The notes under the pieces are model-generated. The model searched no databases and had not been told where the DNA came from. It saw only the letters and a program-made list of their open reading frames with translations. The position numbers and the translations under genes were made by a program. A stretch of DNA of 64,000 nt from Pyrrhosoma nymphula (Eukaryota; Arthropoda; Insecta; Odonata; Coenagrionidae), in assembly GCA_963573305.1 (NCBI GenBank), contig OY754339.1:73517376-73581375 (forward strand), given 5' to 3'. Shown in pieces: positions 33,780 through 45,274 of the stretch (positions within the stretch are counted from its first letter, which is position 1; each line of letters opens with the position of its first letter).

Positions 33780-33958
33780 GTTTCTCCAACGCTTCTGTTT
33801 CGGCCGTGCATTGTTCTTTGGTTCACGCCTAGCGGGGGCGCCAGGAGAGCATGCGGGGTTCGGGCTTGAACTGGAACGAGCCGTGTGTGTCTGTGGTTGA
33901 ATCACCCCGTGCCACACACCCTGAAATTGGCTTGCACGGAATTTCGGAGATGTACCTT
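33780..33958 (+). mobile_element. LINE 3' UTR and hairpin tail, relative of 23521-24610
   Basis: It shares CACGCCTAGCGG, then GGTTC, GTTGAATCACCCC and the tail hairpin with the 3' UTR of the minus-strand LINE at 23521. The outer stem is CCGTGC 33907-33912 with GCACGG 33934-33939. GGAGATGTA follows. There is no coding part; the copy is severely 5' truncated. Confidence 0.7.
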
Positions 33959-34425
33959 GATAGTGACAATAATTCGTCGAAATTCATTTAGTGACCGTCT
34001 CTAAGAACAGGTGAATAATTCAGAGCCGCCCAACCCCTTCTCCTCACCACAGCTTAATTTCTAGTTTTAGAAGTATGTTCAGGAGCTCTGAAGTCTCAAG
34101 GGATGTATAGGGGTAAGGAATGATTAACATAAAGCGCCACCCCCTCACGCAAATACTGCCAAACTTACAGCCAATCTACCTGCAAAACATTCATGGGAGC
34201 CATTTGATCAACGAACGGGTCGAATCGCATAGTATTAACGAAGCCTATCTGCCAAGTTCTTTATAAAATGGAACAAGCAGCTGATAAACAGGGCAGAGCA
34301 GTAACGGGGTAGAGTTTCACATTTTCAAACGCTACGATGTTGCCAGAAATCCCGGAGAGTAAAGGAATCATTAAATTGCTTCTCGGGAGCGTGTAGAACT
34401 TCTTCGTCTGCATTAATCTACGACC

Positions 34426-34975
34426 ATATAGTACCCTGCAAGCCGCCCTCATGGGGATGTGGTAGAGGATAATTTGACCCAACATTTGACTCAGGCTGAT
34501 TCACATGTTATGGTAACCACGAGTATTATTGTATTTTGCAACATTTGATAAAGAACAGTTGTCCTAACTTCAAGCATACGCAACGTGCTGTTAGGACAAC
34601 TTAACATATTGTGAAAGAAGCAGTACATAGTAAATCAATGAAATGGCTTCACCATTCGTCGAAAAACCTAATTATGAAGTATCATTGTCAGTTATTATGA
34701 TCTCCCATCGTTCGCGGAAAAATATAATTTTAATCTGTCCATCCAGCAGTCTAATATAATGATAGCTACCTCATCTATTGTAGTGATTCGGGTTTCGTAG
34801 AATGTCTTTGACGTAATCAGAGTGAAGAGAACATCTTCCAAGTTACTTAAAAGATTGACTCAAAAATTTTGCCGACCGCTTGAGAGCGATTACAATCCCA
34901 AATGTTGCAGCAGGCTTGTAACACTCATGAAATTATCGTAACAATCTTAAGCATTTTTTTCCGATCTTTGAAGCA
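34426..34975 (-). pseudogene. Diverged LINE 3' region
   Basis: Read on the minus strand this is a decayed relative of 23521-24610. The plus strand has GGCTTGTAACACTCATGAAA and TTATCGTAACAATCTT, which aligns with CGGTAACACTGCTAAG and TTTATCGTAACAACTTTT at 24152-24181. ATTATGATCTCCCATCGTTC aligns with the C-terminal codons near 23960. A degenerate version of the tail hairpin lies at about 34430-34462. No open frame remains. Confidence 0.55.
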
Positions 34976-35317
34976 CATCTTTCTAACCCTGTACTTAGCT
35001 CCTTTCTTATAAAAAGGGAATAGGTGTCGAAAATGTTGAAAAATATACGAGCGATGTATACCACAAGGATGTCACCTTCGGCAATGTTGATGGACCTGTG
35101 CAATCTTCACCAAAATCTTATATATTGTCGCTAACTCTAAGGCAGAACGAGGACCCAATTTTTACCAGTGCATCACTGCATCATAAAGTCCGTTCAAATT
35201 CAGATATAAGTTTCAAAGGCGATCTTATTTTCTAACAACGTCAACAATTTTTTCTAACCTCGACATAAATCGGTCGATTATATCACGAATATTATATCAG
35301 AGAAATGAACTGCAGAT

Positions 35318-35504
35318 ATAAAACACTGTCTCCGGCGTTACTTTGTGGAACTCCTTCATTTTAATAATAATAATAAACACTTGGTTGTTATTCCACACTT
35401 TATTGGAAACAAAACGACCCGGGTTTCAGCATATCATGCCTGATGATGGCATGATATGCTGAAACCCGGGTCGTTTTGTTTCCAATAAAGTGTGGAATAA
35501 CAAC
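35318..35504. mobile_element. Perfect foldback palindrome in an insertion with 11-bp direct repeats
   Basis: The arms 35384-35440 and 35448-35504 are perfect 57-bp reverse complements around a 7-base loop. The whole 187-bp insertion is flanked by GAACTGCAGAT at 35307-35317 and 35505-35515, an 11-bp target duplication. Near the centre are CTGATGA, a short inner hairpin (GCAT with ATGC) and TGAAAC, as in the other foldbacks. The left ~66 bases are not part of the arms. No ORF. Identical arms imply a young insertion or gene conversion between arms. Confidence 0.9.
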
Positions 35505-35802
35505 GAACTGCAGATGGGACACGTTGAAAACGTTATTTTATCCGCGACTTATAAGCGACCATAACAATTACCGTTTCAGCTTTACCATTAGGTTGTTTGA
35601 ATGGTGGTGTAGCTAAGTGATGGATTTGATTAATTATTCTTCTGTATCAATACCAAAATAGTACCAACATGCTCCCTGTATAACTCTAGTACCTCTGTGA
35701 TTTTGTGGAGTGGCAAAATACAATGATACTCATAGTTTCTATAGCATTTGGACCATATTTCGAGGGGGAAAAAGGTGAAAATTCTCCCCCTGCACTCCTT
35801 TA

Positions 35803-36023
35803 GGCCGTTTTACACGGGACACGAAATTGCACAACTTCAAACTGCATTTTTTCTCAATCGGGCGTGCGATCATTTTCGAATTAGAGAAGGGGCTATTTTG
35901 CCACCTCGCGTTCATGCATTCGCGCATGCGTTCTTGCAATTCACGGCTTTACACGATGCAATTTGAAATGCACGTTCGTACGTACATCAGATTGTGCAAT
36001 TACGTGCCCAGCGTAAAACGGGC
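35803..36023. mobile_element. 221-bp TIR element, Harbinger-like
   Basis: The left end GGCCGTTTTACACGGGACAC and the reversed right end GCCCGTTTTACGCTGGGCAC match imperfectly and continue into AATTGCACAA on both sides, about 33 bp in all. The flanks are TTA and TTT, compatible with a diverged 3-bp target duplication of PIF/Harbinger type. It is CpG-rich and noncoding. An alternative is an unrelated MITE family with similar 'GTTTTACAC' ends. Confidence 0.65.
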
Positions 36024-36029
36024 TTTTGA

Positions 36030-38630
36030 GGTGGCTCGCAGATGCAGTCCATGCGAGGTTCTCGCTTGGACGAGGATATTATCATCGATCGATATTGGAA
36101 CCGCGGCACGGAGACTCTAGCAAACTGTGATCAGGGCCTACGGTGAAAACTTTTCAAAGACAAGAAGACATTCCCTTCGGCCATCTTCTTGAGTTTTCTT
36201 TCCCGCGTACTGGTCGGTGGGCAAGGGGAAAGTTCTGTCTTTTAAGGTCAAGAGCGCAGATGGCCAATGTCCATGAAAACCAGGGCAAAACTCGTAAATT
36301 GAAAAATACAATGAAGCGCAGCACTTATTTTTTTAGGCCAATACCCGGTTGAATAGTGGTGGCAATGCATGACATATAAAAGCACGGTGATATTCTGGAT
36401 TTAATATTCGCGATTAAGTCAACGCATTTTAAGTATTTCACCTGCATTAAGTCGCTTTAGTGAAAGTTTGTTTCTAATTTATTTCAGATCCATGCTCATT
36501 TGTTAGTACCATCTACTCCATCTTAAAAGAAATATTGTCTCATTAATTTTTCAATGCTTCAATATCAAATCATTAAAAAAAACAATCTTTAATTTCTAAT
36601 ATTAATTACTGACTCATTGTTCGTTTTTATATCAGGAGGAAAACTGCAATGAATGTACCAGCTAGGTTATGCTTTTCCTTATTAATTTTTATGCATTAAA
36701 TAAGGCAAATTAATTTACCTGCCAGGTTGTTAATTATGTGTGCGTTGGTCGAAAGTGCAGCAGCTGCATTGAGAGTAATAATGAGATCAAAAAAATTGAA
36801 TATGGTTGCTGCAGGAGTATCGTGTCCTTTACATATCGAACAGGAATTACCTCGGATATCATTTCAATCTTTTATGTGTTCAGAGAGTGTCAATCAAATA
36901 TCAGGGAGTAAAAGTCAGAAAGTAAATAAATATCAATATCAATCAATATCAGGGAGATCGAATATAATACGTTCGTTACACAAAGTCTTAAACCAAATGG
37001 ATATTTGTTTTTTTTTGGCGAAATACAAGGATTTATTCACTATAAATTAGAAATGGTTATGTAAACTTTAGTTACTATGGACGTGCTCGGATATACACAT
37101 AGGTGTGCCTGGCCACGTAAGGCGGTGGTCGATATGCTCATTAATTATTCTGTGTATTATAGTTCTTTTAAGTAATTTATGATAATCTACGAAGACCATC
37201 TCTTGCATTCAATGAAAATAGCCTTCTCTAAGGGAACAGCAACAATTTTGTACCAACGTACCAGTGAAAGTGGCCAATCTAGAGCTTTTACTAGGAAGGT
37301 ACTAATAAGTCTGAAGAGTCTAACCATTACCTATCCATGATCGATGCCGCATCTACGGGGTGAAAATTTTCATTTATAAACTACTGCTTGCTACATGTAA
37401 GGCTGGTGGTGTGCAAATGCATGAATAATCTTAGTTCGTTTAATAATTAATTGCCGATATCTTCTATTCACTCAAAATACACGAGCTGAGCAGGATGAAA
37501 TACCGGAATATTTTCCACAACTTTTTATTTTTTCAACTATTTCAATAGCCTCATGAAAACAATGGAGTTGTACATCTGCTCAACATAAATGGATGAATCG
37601 AAACTACAACCGTCAAGTTACAACTATACCTAATAACCAACTTATTTTTTCTAACTTCTTCTTCTTCGAATAACCCATTTGAGGGTGTGATAAATCACTT
37701 CTGGATATGCCTTTTTTGATTTAATTTTCTTTCTGTCCATATTTCCTTCATCCTTTGAGAGTGCCTTTCCTTAATTATAATTTCCTTTCCTTTCCTATTA
37801 ATTCATTTCAACACACCAGTGGAACTGAAAAATCCGAAGAAAAACGTTACTTACTCTGATGACGCGCAAGAAGTTCGGTGACAATAATATAGTAACGTCA
37901 ATCGAACTACATCTGTGAAAGGGCATTATACCCCGTCCATAGTGAGTTCCTTTAATTGAAGGGAGTGAACATATTTTGAAAAAACAGATGGAAATTCAGA
38001 AAAAAGGGAAATAATATTACCAAAGAAATAAGAGAGAATGAGTTGGAACGTTGACAGATGTCAAGTCTGCATTCCAGGCTGTTTCCAATGCTCTCCCACT
38101 GCTTGCTCCAGACCCCAATGAAGGAATGGAGCAGCTAATCTTTATCCGTAGTACATTTTGTAAGGGTTCTTAAAATAATTCAATAATTTTTGCCTCTCTA
38201 ATTTTCCTAACTTCTGCTAATACACATTCCAAGTAATAATATTAGTTTAGTTAAGAAAAGAAAAAAATAAATAAATATGCAGGAGCTAGGGAGGTGGTGG
38301 AGGGGAGGGAATAATCGCGGACGGACTGCGGGGCCCTGCCGGAACAACGGTGGTGCCCCAACTGCAGCCTTCCGAGGGAGGTGTCAATTTCATGAGACCT
38401 AAATTCTTGAAAAATGACTGAGTTCAAAGGTCAAGGATTACTGCATGGCGCAAACTACGGTTGGTATCCGTATCACTCCCGATTACCGAGTCCTGCGCAG
38501 TTAAAAATAGTTTTTTTTTCAGCCAAGTTTGATTTTTTTTGTCATCCTAATGTCATAAAGTATCAACTTTGCAAGCAATTTTTTGCGTCATCAATCCATT
38601 TTTTAGATCGCCTAGTGGTGAAAATAGAAT
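36030..38630. other. Unassigned sequence
   Basis: Mostly AT-rich with no recognised gene. The frame 36727-37050 (plus) is the longest but has low complexity near its end (KYQYQSISG region) and no motif. The block 38290-38400 is G-rich. Confidence 0.35.
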
Positions 38631-39022
38631 TTCGTATCTGCTAGCAAGCAAACGTGGCGACGGTAACCGCAGCAGCGGTCTGAGGATGGCTTTCCTGGCT
38701 ACCATAGCATCCACTCCCCTTGAAACAGCCCACCGAGAGCTATGAAACCGCCGCACCATGTTTGTCCGTATCTCTCCTCCGTGACTTCCTCCTCCTCAGT
38801 GACTGACCGAGAGGAGGCTGACCGGACGGTCGCCCAAGGCCATCACGGACGCACGAACACCGCCAATCGGGCGAATTTGAGACCCATCATTCCCCTCACC
38901 CTCATCTCGAATCATCATCGCCGGAGAACAGTTAGGCGAGCGCGAGATAGTCGTACGGTGTCTCCGTAAGGGTCTTTCACCTTCCCCCTTCTTTCGAAGG
39001 AGAAGTAGCAGTCATGTCTTAC

Positions 39023-39095
39023 CTGCGCCCGCGACCCGCAGCGCCGCCAACACCACAGCGGCGGACGCCAGCAATAGCCATGACCGCTGTTCCAT
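39023..39095 (-). CDS. First coding exon encoding a signal peptide (gene unknown)
   Basis: The minus-strand ATG at 39095 has a good context (A at -3, G at +4). The 24 codons begin MEQRSW, followed by a hydrophobic core LLLASAAVVLAAL and then RVAGA, which is a textbook signal peptide with a small-residue cleavage site. The next bases are G|GTAAGA, a consensus 5' splice site, giving a phase-1 intron as is common after signal-peptide exons. The frame stays open upstream to 39257, but starting there would bury the signal peptide. It would encode the start of a secreted or membrane protein. The remaining exons must lie further along the minus strand and were not identified. A possible 3' splice site (GCCTACAG) sits just before the ATG. 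Confidence 0.55.
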
Positions 39096-39966
39096 TCTGT
39101 AGGCAACGTTCCTGGCGGGGGTAAAGGTAATCGACTGCGCGTTTAATGTGGTGCGCTTGTAATCCTCGTCTTCTTCCCCTTCTCCTCCGTAGCACAACAA
39201 ACGTTTCCCTGACAGTAATCCACAGGACAGAAAAAAAACAAACCGGCACTGACACAAAAAATTAACACAAGGTAGTCCGTGGAGGGGTTAAGATGATCCG
39301 CGTCATCTTGCGAGTGGAATGGTGGTCTGGTTGTTCTTCTGGAGCCACATTGCTCCGTGGAACGAACGACCCAGGGAGGGGAAGAGTATTAGGGGAGGAA
39401 AAATCACTTGTTTATGGGGTCGACTATTGTCGCAGTAAATCAAAATCAAATCAACCTTCCACACTAGAGACACGATTGGAGACCCTAAGTATTTCACACA
39501 CAGTCCTTCCCCGTACAATAGTCTCACTCACGGGTCAGTAAAGAATCCTTCTCCTCTCACATGTCCGCATCTCTTCGGAGACAGACACGAGTATTTAATT
39601 CTTCAAGGTGGAGAGCGAAGACCGAGTCAAGTCACCAGGGCAAGTCATACGGCTTCTTCCGTCAAGAGAGAATAAGAATGGAATTGACCTCAACTCGCGC
39701 GAGAGGCCTCGGATCTCTTTTGTCCCTCTCCTCCAGAGTCCACGTCGCCAAGGGAACGAACAATCAATGCCCAGGAGAACTGGGCATCAACAAGTAACAA
39801 AGCGGCGTCGCCAAGGGAACGAACAAACAGGGTGGGCAACTAAGCCGACATTGCAGCAGCGGGCGTTCAAGTCTCTTGACTGTGTAATAGGAGTCGTCTC
39901 GCCTTCCGTCCGCCGGACGAAGGAAGGAGTCTCGCGCGTCGGTCTCACTCGGTCACTGCACCGACT

Positions 39967-39972
39967 GAACTG
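39967..39972 (-). promoter_or_regulatory. Candidate initiator TCAGTT
   Basis: Minus-strand TCAGTT fits the arthropod Inr consensus. AGACC begins 27 bases downstream of its A, close to the DPE position. This is suggestive only; a second TCAGT lies five bases downstream. Confidence 0.25.
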
Positions 39973-40439
39973 ACTCTTCTCCTTCGTGGCTGGTTCGTCC
40001 TCCTCGTCCTCCTGCTCCAACCCCATTCCTTTCCCGGCTGGCTTCCCCCTCCTTCCCCTTTTGGGCCGAGAGGGGGGGAGGAAAGCGAGGAAGGGGGAAG
40101 AGTGTGGAAGTTAGGGGTGGAAAGAGGGAAGAGGCCTTATAACATACACACATTTATAAGGTGTTCGCGGAAGGTGGGGATTGTTCATGCAGTCCTCATG
40201 TGTGGACAATAATTTTGGTACCTGCGCGCCCGCTGGGATAGGTAAAACATTATGAGGTTCATATGAGTGTGTATTTTCTTTACCCTATGCTATTTTCGGG
40301 ACCAAAAATAAGATTTAGCTGGGTCTCCTCCCTCTTAAGTTTCTTAACTCCTTAAGTTTAAGAATAATGAATTTAAAGTTTTGAAATTTTAACATGGAGC
40401 TAAATGGGTTGCAAAGATGGATATCAAATAAACAACTAT

Positions 40440-40592
40440 AAAACAAAACTTTATTCACTCTATGGTTTAAGGCTTTACATAGTAGACATTTTTAGTATCC
40501 ATACTAAATTACACAATTTTGATTTTTTTCTACAGTTTTAATTAGCAGTACAACGCGTTTCGCCGATCTGCGGAATCATCAGGTACAAATCC
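40440..40592 (-). mobile_element. Penelope-like/foldback core segment
   Basis: On the minus strand it reads CTGATGA, two bases, then a short hairpin (CCG with CGG), C and GAAACGCG. It continues as a ~100-base AT-rich stretch. This is the same CTGANGA / hairpin / GAAAC arrangement as in the palindromic insertions, but no opposing arm was found. A partial copy is likely. Confidence 0.45.
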
Positions 40593-40798
40593 TAAGATTG
40601 TTTGTTTATTGACCGTTGTTATGTTGTCGTAGTTACGGGGTTGGTTTGAGTGAGGGAGGTGGCGGTTATACCGTGGATTAGAAGTGTGGGCGCGGAAGGG
40701 GGCTTGAATGGTTGATTTTTCTTAAAGTTAGAGTCTCGGAAAGAAGTGGGGAGGACTGCGGGAACAATTGCTCATTACAAAGGGCCGTGTTTGGGTTA

Positions 40799-41313
40799 AG
40801 CCGCGTTTACACTATGTATCAAAACCTGCTATATAACTTTTGCTATATAACATTGTTTAATACATTTTGCTAAACAACAAAAAGTTATATAACATTTTTA
40901 CAGTCAGTGATTTCGGTGCCCATGCTATATGTTATACATAGAATTCAACCACATCCAGTATCACAAATGTCGCGGAGAAGAGATGTAGTGCTCGCCGCCG
41001 CCGGCACACGAGGCTACAACTCTGAACTGATGACAGAAAATGCTACATACAGCAGATGCTAGAAGAAAAACCTGCGTATAAAATTTCTACATATAGCAAA
41101 GTTAGATATAGCACGGATTTCTTTTGACCTTTGCCGACTCCCAATGGATAGCACAATTTTTGCTATACATAGCAGAATTTGCTAAATATAGCAATGTTAT
41201 ATAGCACTTTTCAGAAGTGACTTTTTCTACTTTTATCAAATGTTATATAAACTTGCTAAATGTTATACAAATTTGCTATATAGCCGGTTTTGCTACATAG
41301 TGTAAACGCGGCT
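40799..41313. mobile_element. PIF/Harbinger-like MITE, 515 bp
   Basis: The ends AGCCGCGTTTACACTATGTA and its reverse complement form a perfect or near-perfect 20-bp inverted repeat. Flanking TTA occurs on both sides (40796-40798, 41314-41316), the 3-bp target duplication typical of PIF/Harbinger. The interior is filled with variations of TGCTATATAGCA and TGTTATATAACA, small palindromes repeated about every 20-40 bases. No ORF. Confidence 0.85.
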
Positions 41314-41390
41314 TTAGAAAAACTCAATTTTTTGCTTTTAAACTTTCACAGTAAATTCAAAAATAGTTTTACGTACAAATTTTCAATGTA

Positions 41391-41612
41391 ATGCCTAGAG
41401 GAAGGCCAACTAAAAAGGTAAAATATAACTTTATCCAACCGTCATCTTCAAGAACCACAGGTTTAGATGAACTTGGACCCTATACAGAACATCTAAATAG
41501 TCGCGAACTGCCTACCGGACCTGCTAAGATCCAGGGCAGGCAAATAATGGCGGAAGTAAAGTTGGGTGAGTTGCAATCGAAGGAGCGGCTTCAATATTTT
41601 AATGAGAGGTAA
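41391..41612 (+). CDS. Short basic ORF, possible exon
   Basis: A 73-codon frame starts MPRGRPTKKVKYNF, with an AT-hook-like PRGRP, and ends KERLQYFNER. At its end is GAGAG|GTAATT, a plausible splice donor. About 250 bases downstream a second segment has acceptor- and donor-like edges (41874-41990; TGTGCAG on the left, TTTGCAG|GTGCC on the right). It reads LKKKLARNATLGAPGTDFVI, then NRHKRREEEIMNAVHNICR. The phases do not match as annotated (two bases left over against zero), which argues against a simple two-exon gene unless another site is used. It could be part of a DNA transposon or a small gene. Not recognised. Confidence 0.3.
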   Translation: MPRGRPTKKVKYNFIQPSSSRTTGLDELGPYTEHLNSRELPTGPAKIQGRQIMAEVKLGELQSKERLQYFNER

Positions 41613-42039
41613 TTAAAAATATCCTGCACTCATTACCTCACCTTTTGTAAAATCTGTACAAGTAGGCATTGATATTTTAAGAGAATGAATGCAAAACCGG
41701 CAGGCAAGGTGTACGTCTTTTTCACTGTCTTACAAGAACTACAAATTGACATTGTACATTTTGTTTCGTATTCAAACTTCCTAATTCCGTACTGTCGTAT
41801 TTTTCTATTCTATCCCTCTATATTTTAAATGACAATTCAAATACTTTACACCTTATCATTCGTGTGCAGCTGAAGAAGAAACTAGCGAGAAACGCAACGC
41901 TCGGTGCTCCCGGTACTGATTTTGTAATTACAAACAGGCACAAAAGACGGGAGGAAGAAATCATGAACGCAGTACATAATATTTGCAGGTGCCAGAGGCT
42001 TTTAAAAGACCTATGCCTTACGTGCATGGGGCTATTTTT

Positions 42040-44199
42040 TATTTATTTTTTATTTAATCAAAAATGTCCACATACAGCAACTGTTGCCAATTTACAGTGG
42101 CCCAATAACAAACGTACAAAGAAAACAGATACAATAAAAACATAACATAATAACAGATATCATAACAAAACAGGAAATATCGGAAAGAAACTGAATTATT
42201 GAAAACTGAAAGTATTGTTAGCTATTTTCAGAAATATGAGAAAGCCAAGTTTGTAAAGATGTTGGAGGATAGAAAGAAGGGATCAACGCTCTCAGGAAGG
42301 GAATTAAGAAGGGAGGGGAGGCGGAAAAAAAGTGAGCGTTGAGCGAGCGATAATCTAGGAATTGGTAAATGGAATAGATCGTGGGTGCGCGTAGGCCGGG
42401 AGGGTACTCGGAAATTCATAGAAGAGAGGAGATCGGGACAGTCTGTGATTGAGTTAAGGATGTTGTAAACAAATTTCAGGTCACTTTTAAGGAGGAGACA
42501 AGGAAGATTGTGAATGGAGAGAGAAGACAGAATGGCGTTAGTGGACATATCTCGCATGTGGGGGAGTCTGAAGTTCACTATACTTGTGAAGAAATCGGTA
42601 ACAGATTTAAGGGCTGCGAGATTGGCAGGAGCAGACATCGCCCAAATAGGAGAGCAATATGTGATCACGGGAAGAACAACAATCGTTTTAAAATAGGATT
42701 TAAGAGCTTGGGGGTCTTTAATTTCTGTGTAGCGGTATAGAAGGCCTAGGAGAGACATAGCTTTGGATTTAATTGTATGAATATGATCTGAGAAATTAAG
42801 CTTGTTATCTATCAATACACCAAGATCCCTTACTAACGACAGATGGTTTAGGGGTATCGAATTTAGGGTGTAATTGAAGTTAAGTGGGATTTTTTTAAGG
42901 TGAATAGACATGGCATTGCACTTGCTTTCATTTAAGTTTAACTTCCAGGTAGAGCACCAATGGGAGATTATATTTGGAGCATTCTGTAGTTCGTGACAGT
43001 CATTTGGGGCGTGGATGGTTTTAAATACTTTACAACCATCAGCGTATAGCAGCATGCGGACTTGTGAGGTGTGAACTAGGGAGGCTAAGTCATCAATGTA
43101 AAGATTAAATGAATATGGTCCCATGACGCTGCCTTGGGCAACTCCTGACGCTACAGGAGACCAAGAAGATGAGTTGCCAGAAATAATTACGCGCTGGGTT
43201 CTTACACCAAGGAAGGTAGATAAGGGGCTGAGAAAATTACCATGGATGTTAAACCTATGATTGAGCTTATGAATGAGGAGGCTGTGGTTGAGAGAATTGA
43301 AGGCTTTCGAGAAGTCAAGAAATATGGTATCAAGCTGGGCTTTTTTGGATATTGAGTCGACAGCATGGTGTTGGAAAACTGATAAATTGGTTAGGCATGA
43401 CCGCCTAAATCGTGGGAAATCGTGGGAAGGAAACCGTGTTGACTGGTGGTCAGAGAAGGGGACGTGAAATAATAAAGTCGGTTAAGAATAATTCTCTCGC
43501 AGACTGATGAAAGAATTAGAAGTAGAGAGATGGGGCGGTAATTGGAGACATCATTTTTGAACCAGATTTTTGTATAGGAATGATGTTAGCAGATTTAAAC
43601 TGCGGTGGAAAAACACCAAGAGAAAAGCAACGATTGAATAGTAAGCATCAGGGTAATGCGAGAGAGGAAGCACAATTACGAATAAATACAGGGCTGAGAC
43701 CATCGGAACCGGGAGAACGATGAGGAGAAATCTTGCAAAGATATGTATAAACTTCCCGAGGATCGGTCTGTATTTGGGATAGGCAGTGATTGGTATTTGG
43801 AAAGAGCTCGTGATCATGGTTGATGGGGACACTAGATGCAGGTCTCAGACATTCAGAAAAGAATTTTAGGAATAGATTAGGCCTATCTGAAGCTACGGCA
43901 CTGAGATGATTATGTGAAACGGTATCAGGAATACGAGGACGATTACGTCGACGATTGGCAAAAGACCAGAATTTTTTGGAATTGGAAGTAACGGATGCGG
44001 ATAGGCTTTGGGCATACTCTTCATAATCACGACGGATCAAGATTTTGGAGTAGCGGCGTAGGTCGGAAAAGGAGCGACGAGTATGAGCATTAGGAAATGA
44101 TTTGTAAATATACCAAGCACGGTTCTTTAGGGATTTTGATACCGATACGGTGAAGACACGGTTCTTTCTTTGATAGGGATACAGGGTTAAAAATTTCAC
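42040..44199 (-). pseudogene. LINE with RT domain, catalytic box mutated to YADG
   Basis: A 5'-truncated non-LTR retrotransposon. The minus-strand frame 44199-43648 covers the region before and into the RT, including FWSFANRRR and SPGSDGLSPVFIRN. At 43600-43520 it continues FKSANIIPIQKSG and, after a frameshift, NYRPISLL. At about 43160 comes SGVAQGSVMGP. The frame then runs 43124-42228 with FNLYIDDL, LLYADGCKVF, WKLNLNESKCNAM, RDLGVLIDNKLNFSDH and LPVITYCSPIW. The second catalytic aspartate of YADD is glycine (codon 43037-43035), so polymerase activity would be lost. The element ends in an A-rich 3' end (minus strand) near 42040. It belongs to a CR1/Jockey-like lineage by motif style. Confidence 0.88.
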
Positions 44200-45270
44200 T
44201 CTCGAATAGCTAAAAATTTAAATTCTTGCATCCACTTCTCCTACAGGCAACGCTTCTTTTTCGCCCAAAAAGTGCGTTTTTGTTCCAAAATAGTCCACGA
44301 TTTTCAACATCACATTGTATTTATACGTTCTAACGCACGACGTGAAACATACAAGTCAAGGTCTCAAGTATCATGCCTTTTTAGTTTATTACTGAGAATT
44401 CCAGTAACATAACGCGATGTTTTTGCTTCATTTTTATATAAAAATGTTTACCTCATATTTTAAAAATATTCTTAAACATTATATTGAAATTTTAGTACGG
44501 CCTCCATAATATATAGCGAAAAATCTCGCCCTGTATAATAACGGTCTTTCACACATATCCTCGTGCATGACGCGGACATGATTTTTTTGTGATAGTTTCC
44601 GGAAAAATAATAACGAAACACGTGTGTGTGTCACTACCATATGGTGTCAATCACGTAAAAAAGTCTCCTTGTGAACCAGGTATGAAATAGTGAAATTTTT
44701 TGGAGCGTTAACGACTAATACATCCTGGACTTCTTAGATTCAGAATTCTATGATCTTTCATCCTATAACACCATTCTGCAGGCATTCACTTTCATATTTA
44801 AGAGATATTTTTGATGTTGTACCTGTAATGCAAGATTTGTTATTTATGTTAAGACTTAAATCTCTTAAATATTTTATAACCTCCATGGATTCAGCTTGTT
44901 TCGTGGTTTTATCCCTTTGAACAATCTACTTGCAGTTGAAGTGAACATAATCACCAATTCCTCGAACGATTTAATTAAAAGCAAGACTAATGTTACGCTG
45001 GCGGCAACACATGATTGCGAACACATATTTGGAGACCATTTAGCTTTGTACGATGACGTCATAATTAAAAAAAATGTGTTTGTCGTTTCGTGGGCGCAAG
45101 TCAGAAGTGGAATTTCTAACATTGAGTCTGTCCAGAATCTACGGTGAAAAAGAAAAATTATGGTTTAAAATACACTATGTAACAATTAATCTTAATCAAG
45201 CTCCTAAAATCGTTCTAATCTTCGAGCCTCTTCAACCATTTCATTCGCATTCCACGACTTTCTCTGTGTC
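44200..45270. other. Unassigned AT-rich sequence
   Basis: No supported gene. Overlapping frames at 44874-45147 on opposite strands show no known motif. Confidence 0.35.
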
Positions 45271-45274
45271 TGCA

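Larger units (their letters stand above)
38640..40140 (-). promoter_or_regulatory. GC/CpG-rich island, probable promoter and 5' UTR
   Basis: This 1.5-kb block stands out from AT-rich surroundings by GC and CpG content and by freedom from recognisable transposons. Overlapping open frames exist on both strands, as expected from composition. On the minus strand it contains a convincing first coding exon (39095-39023). About 870 bases upstream of that ATG is TCAGTT (plus 39967-39972), an arthropod-type initiator. An AGACC in DPE-like position follows, one base off ideal. The most likely reading is a promoter and 5' UTR driving a minus-strand gene. Confidence 0.5.
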
